From the NCBI GenBank assembly GCA_017505525.1, contig JAFVPB010000039.1:1-64000 (forward strand): a stretch of DNA of 64,000 nucleotides, read 5' to 3'. Positions within the stretch are counted from its first letter, which is position 1; each line of letters begins with the position of its first letter. Below, piece after piece: positions 61,576-64,000 of this stretch. Both the position numbers and the translations under genes were made by a program. The notes below the pieces were generated by a model. It was not told the origin of the DNA. It did no database searches and saw only the letters and a list, made by a program, of their open reading frames with translations. The stretch comes from Clostridia bacterium (GTDB taxonomy: Bacteria; Bacillota; Clostridia; UMGS1883).

Positions 61576-62134
61576 ATGTATCTATGCCGATCCGCCGTGG
61601 CAGTATAAGGTTTATTCAAAAAAAGGTCAGGGGCGAAGTGCAGAAAATCATTACAGAACAATGAGCAAAGAGGATATATTTTCACTTCCCGTATCAGAGA
61701 TTGCGGATGATGATTGTATCCTCTTTCTTTGGGTAACATTTCCGTGCTTGCTTGAAGGTCTTGAAACAATAAAACGGTGGGGATTCCAATATAAAACATT
61801 GGGCTTCTGCTGGGTAAAACGCTGTAAGAAACAAACTGAAAAATGGTTTTGGGGTTTAGGCTTCTGGACGAGGGCTAACCCTGAAATCTGCATAATAGCA
61901 ACGAAAGGAAATCCAAAACGAATTTCAAAGGGAGTACATTCCGTTATAGATACACCGATTGAAGCACATAGCAAAAAGCCTGATGAAGTCAGGAAAAGGA
62001 TTGTGGAGCTTGTCGGTGATATTTCACGGATAGAACTCTTTGCAAGAGAAGAACAGACCGGATGGTTTTCGCTTGGAAATGAAATAGACGGTATGGATAT
62101 TCGGGATAGTCTTATTGAAATTGCAAAAATGTAA
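61565..62134 (+). CDS. MT-A70-family adenine methyltransferase
   Basis: The ATG at 61565 (GAGGTG upstream) overlaps the previous gene by 11 bases. The 189-residue protein carries the DPPW motif (IYADPPWQYKVY, residues 6-17) and ILFLWVTFPCL, as in phage and ICE adenine methylases. With the cytosine methylase it forms a two-gene modification unit between the Tad genes. Confidence 0.9.
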   Translation: MKFKCIYADPPWQYKVYSKKGQGRSAENHYRTMSKEDIFSLPVSEIADDDCILFLWVTFPCLLEGLETIKRWGFQYKTLGFCWVKRCKKQTEKWFWGLGFWTRANPEICIIATKGNPKRISKGVHSVIDTPIEAHSKKPDEVRKRIVELVGDISRIELFAREEQTGWFSLGNEIDGMDIRDSLIEIAKM

Positions 62135-62136
62135 TA

Positions 62137-62161
62137 ACCTTATTCCAATTCGGAACAAGGT
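62137..62161 (+). repeat. 25-bp palindrome, copy 11
   Basis: Reverse orientation; exact reverse complement of copy 8. The gene stop is followed by a second TAA whose last A starts the palindrome. Confidence 0.92.
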
Positions 62162-62179
62162 CAGGAAAGGAGCTTGATA

Positions 62180-62914
62180 ATGGGAAAAATAATAACAGTA
62201 TGCGGAGGTCACGGCAGCGGTAAAACTACCGTTGCTGCCAATCTCGGCTATATCTTATCTCAAAATAACCTTGTCGGGATATTGTCAACCAATATGGTTT
62301 ATGGCAGTATTCAGCACTTGTTCGGAACGGTAATTGATGATTGTCACGGTCTGTATGAAATGTCTTTATCAAAGTACGATACAGCGAAAACATTTGTACC
62401 TTGTCTTAATAACAAAAACCTGTTTCTGATGTCACTTGCAAACAGTCACGATTGTCTTATGCTTGCTGATGAAGAAAACGGAATCAATGGAGAAAGGGCA
62501 AAAGAAATATTGTCAGAGCTTAAAGAAATGTTTCAGTATCTTATTGTTGACTGTGAACCTGAAATCAATAATCCACTTTCCGTTTACAGTATTATTTATG
62601 CTGATAAAATAATAAATCTCATAAAGCCTACAATAACAGGCACGGCATTTTTTAACAGCTATAGGTCCCTGTACTCGGCTCTTGAAATCCCGGACAATAA
62701 AATTATTCATGTCGCAAACAATGATAAAAATTATGTTGGGATAAAGAATGTTGAAAAAACTGTCGGACTTAAAATGTTTCTTACGATTCCGCACTATAAA
62801 AATGTGGAACAGACAGAAAACAAAGGTCAACTTGCTTGCTTTACTAAAAACGGCTATTTTTACGATATACGCAAGATTGCAGACCGAATAAAGGAGAGTG
62901 CTTCTGATGAGTAA
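62180..62914 (+). CDS. ParA/TadZ-like P-loop ATPase
   Basis: The ATG at 62180 follows GGAAAGGAG. The 244-residue protein starts KIITVCGGHGSGKTTVAANLGYIL, a full Walker A, and has YLIVDCEPEINNPLSV as Walker B. It directly precedes and overlaps cpaF, so a pilus placement role is more likely than DNA partition. It lacks an acidic tail. Confidence 0.75.
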   Translation: MGKIITVCGGHGSGKTTVAANLGYILSQNNLVGILSTNMVYGSIQHLFGTVIDDCHGLYEMSLSKYDTAKTFVPCLNNKNLFLMSLANSHDCLMLADEENGINGERAKEILSELKEMFQYLIVDCEPEINNPLSVYSIIYADKIINLIKPTITGTAFFNSYRSLYSALEIPDNKIIHVANNDKNYVGIKNVEKTVGLKMFLTIPHYKNVEQTENKGQLACFTKNGYFYDIRKIADRIKESASDE

Positions 62915-64000
62915 ATTTAGCGTTTTTCAGGCGATTTATGAGGTTTCACAGCATGAAAAAGCGGTAAAGAAAGAGATTAAATCTGATGCAAAGCCGTATG
63001 AGGAAGTCTTGGAGATTGTGAGGGCAGAAATCAGTAAAAATCATTCAGGAGAACTTGCTAATGTCATATCAGAACCGCAGGGAGCAACACTACTTAAAAA
63101 TCTGCTTTCAAAATACATTTATCAAAAACATATTGCTTGCCGTGAATATGACAGTCTGAATGAATTAGTTGATAAATGCTATGAGGATATGGCTGGGTTT
63201 GGATTCTTGACAAAATATCTGTATGATGACGAGGTTGAAGAAATTAACTGTAACGGCTGGAACGATATTGAGATTGTAACTGTTGATGGGTGGAAAAAGA
63301 TTGACGAGCATTTTTTAACACCCCTGCAATGTATTGATATGACTAAAAAGATGTGTCAGCTTGGTGGCGTTATCATTGACGGTTCACAACCGACACAGGA
63401 TAGTTTTATTACGCAGGGTGTCAGAATATCGGCAATCATACCGCCGTGCATTGACGAGGCTGTAGGAGCAGTATTTTCAATCAGAAAGCAGAAAAATAAT
63501 GTAATTACAAAACAGCAGCTTATTAAATGGGATACTGCAACAGAGGAAGAACTTGACTTATTAACTCTTTGTATTTCTCACGGTGTAAGTGTAGGCATTG
63601 CCGGCTCTACGGGAAGTGGTAAAACTACGGATATTGGTTTTATTCTTCGCAGTATTCCTTATGATAAGCGAATATACAGTATTGAGGATTCAAGAGAGTT
63701 AAATCTGCAAGTTAAAGACCGTGACGGGAAAATATTAAATCGTGTTATCCATACGAAAACAAGACCGTCAACAAACCCGACTCAAGATGTGTCTGCTGAT
63801 GTTCTTTTGAAAAAATCTTTGCGTTTCGATCCGCAGATTATAGTCCCTGCCGAAATGAGAGGCGAAGAAGCAATGACAGCACAGGAAGCCGGACGAACAG
63901 GGCATACAATTATCACATCACTTCACGCATCAACCGCAATGGCGGCATACACCCGAATACTTACAATGTGTATGATGTCGGGTACAAAACTGTCAGAAGA
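62907..64000 (+). CDS. CpaF/TadA-type secretion ATPase, 3' partial
   Basis: 364 residues are visible before the window ends. VEEINCNGWNDIEIV, IDGSQPTQDSFITQGVRISAII, Walker A GIAGSTGSGKTTDIGF near residue 233, and PAEMRGEEAMTAQEAGRTGHTIITSLHAST are hallmarks of CpaF/VirB11-like ATPases. It should power Tad-type pilus or secretion. TadB/TadC and Flp pilin genes would be expected past the edge. Confidence 0.92.
   Translation, partial: MSKFSVFQAIYEVSQHEKAVKKEIKSDAKPYEEVLEIVRAEISKNHSGELANVISEPQGATLLKNLLSKYIYQKHIACREYDSLNELVDKCYEDMAGFGFLTKYLYDDEVEEINCNGWNDIEIVTVDGWKKIDEHFLTPLQCIDMTKKMCQLGGVIIDGSQPTQDSFITQGVRISAIIPPCIDEAVGAVFSIRKQKNNVITKQQLIKWDTATEEELDLLTLCISHGVSVGIAGSTGSGKTTDIGFILRSIPYDKRIYSIEDSRELNLQVKDRDGKILNRVIHTKTRPSTNPTQDVSADVLLKKSLRFDPQIIVPAEMRGEEAMTAQEAGRTGHTIITSLHASTAMAAYTRILTMCMMSGTKLSE

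Noticed and set aside
17238-64000. Complete ICE with integrase and attachment sites
   Set aside because: No integrase, excisionase or att duplication is visible; the right end lies outside the window, so the element is only partly seen.

Overview
The window comes from a low-GC Gram-positive bacterium, most likely an anaerobic gut-type Clostridia. The signs are AT-rich codon use, strong AGGAGG-type ribosome sites, S-layer-homology (SLH) surface proteins, and typical Firmicutes families (C_GCAxxG_C_C, TIGR04076, DUF6320-like, TnpV-like). No rRNA, tRNA or CRISPR array was seen. Families are named from sequence recognition; no database search was run.

Layout. (1) 1-3.5 kb: the 3' end of a secreted SLH protein, a broken large serine recombinase, and an array of GCTAAAT motifs separated exactly by small palindromes. 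This looks like the scar of an older mobile element. (2) 3.5-17 kb: ordinary chromosomal genes: an ion/arsenite-type permease, a condensation-fold acyltransferase with a zinc-ribbon membrane partner, a secreted nuclease, truA, a cysteine-synthase-like enzyme, a LysR regulator divergent from a CofE-like ligase, an SGNH hydrolase, a GtrA protein and a nitrilase-GDPD fusion. (3) 17.2 kb to the window end: a large integrative and conjugative element (ICE), cut off at the right edge and without an integrase in view.

The ICE starts with parA-parB and small accessory genes. A 2759-residue polyvalent protein follows (ArdC-like start, adenine methylase, SNF2-like helicase). Next come a PP-loop sulfotransferase-like enzyme and a run of soluble, mostly unknown proteins with several internal paralogue families, then a probable oriT with MobC and a MOBP relaxase. 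The type IV secretion genes follow: VirD4, a VirB2-like pilin, VirB6, PrgI, VirB4 and a C39-type peptidase. VirD4 is split in two by about 7.3 kb holding a huge SLH adhesin, a flavodoxin and a prepilin peptidase; VirB4 is also split. Tad/Flp pilus-type genes (TadZ/CpaE-like, CpaB-like, a second TadZ/ParA-like, CpaF) are interleaved with two DNA methyltransferases.

Two features unify the ICE and are the best candidates for something undescribed. First, about 16 unrelated soluble ICE proteins (giant helicase-methylase, Toprim protein, relaxase and unknowns) end in the same kind of acidic tail, such as EDEEIEM, DDEELDM or EEDLEL. The membrane and secretion proteins do not. This could be a conjugative export tag for proteins sent into the recipient with the DNA. 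Second, eleven copies of a 25-bp near-perfect palindrome sit between ICE genes. Nearly all start on the last base of a stop codon and lie just before the next ribosome site, so genes are packaged as single-gene units. Copies occur in both orientations, including exact reverse complements, which suggests a DNA-level site (cassette recombination or a ParB/parS-like or silencer site) rather than only an RNA hairpin.
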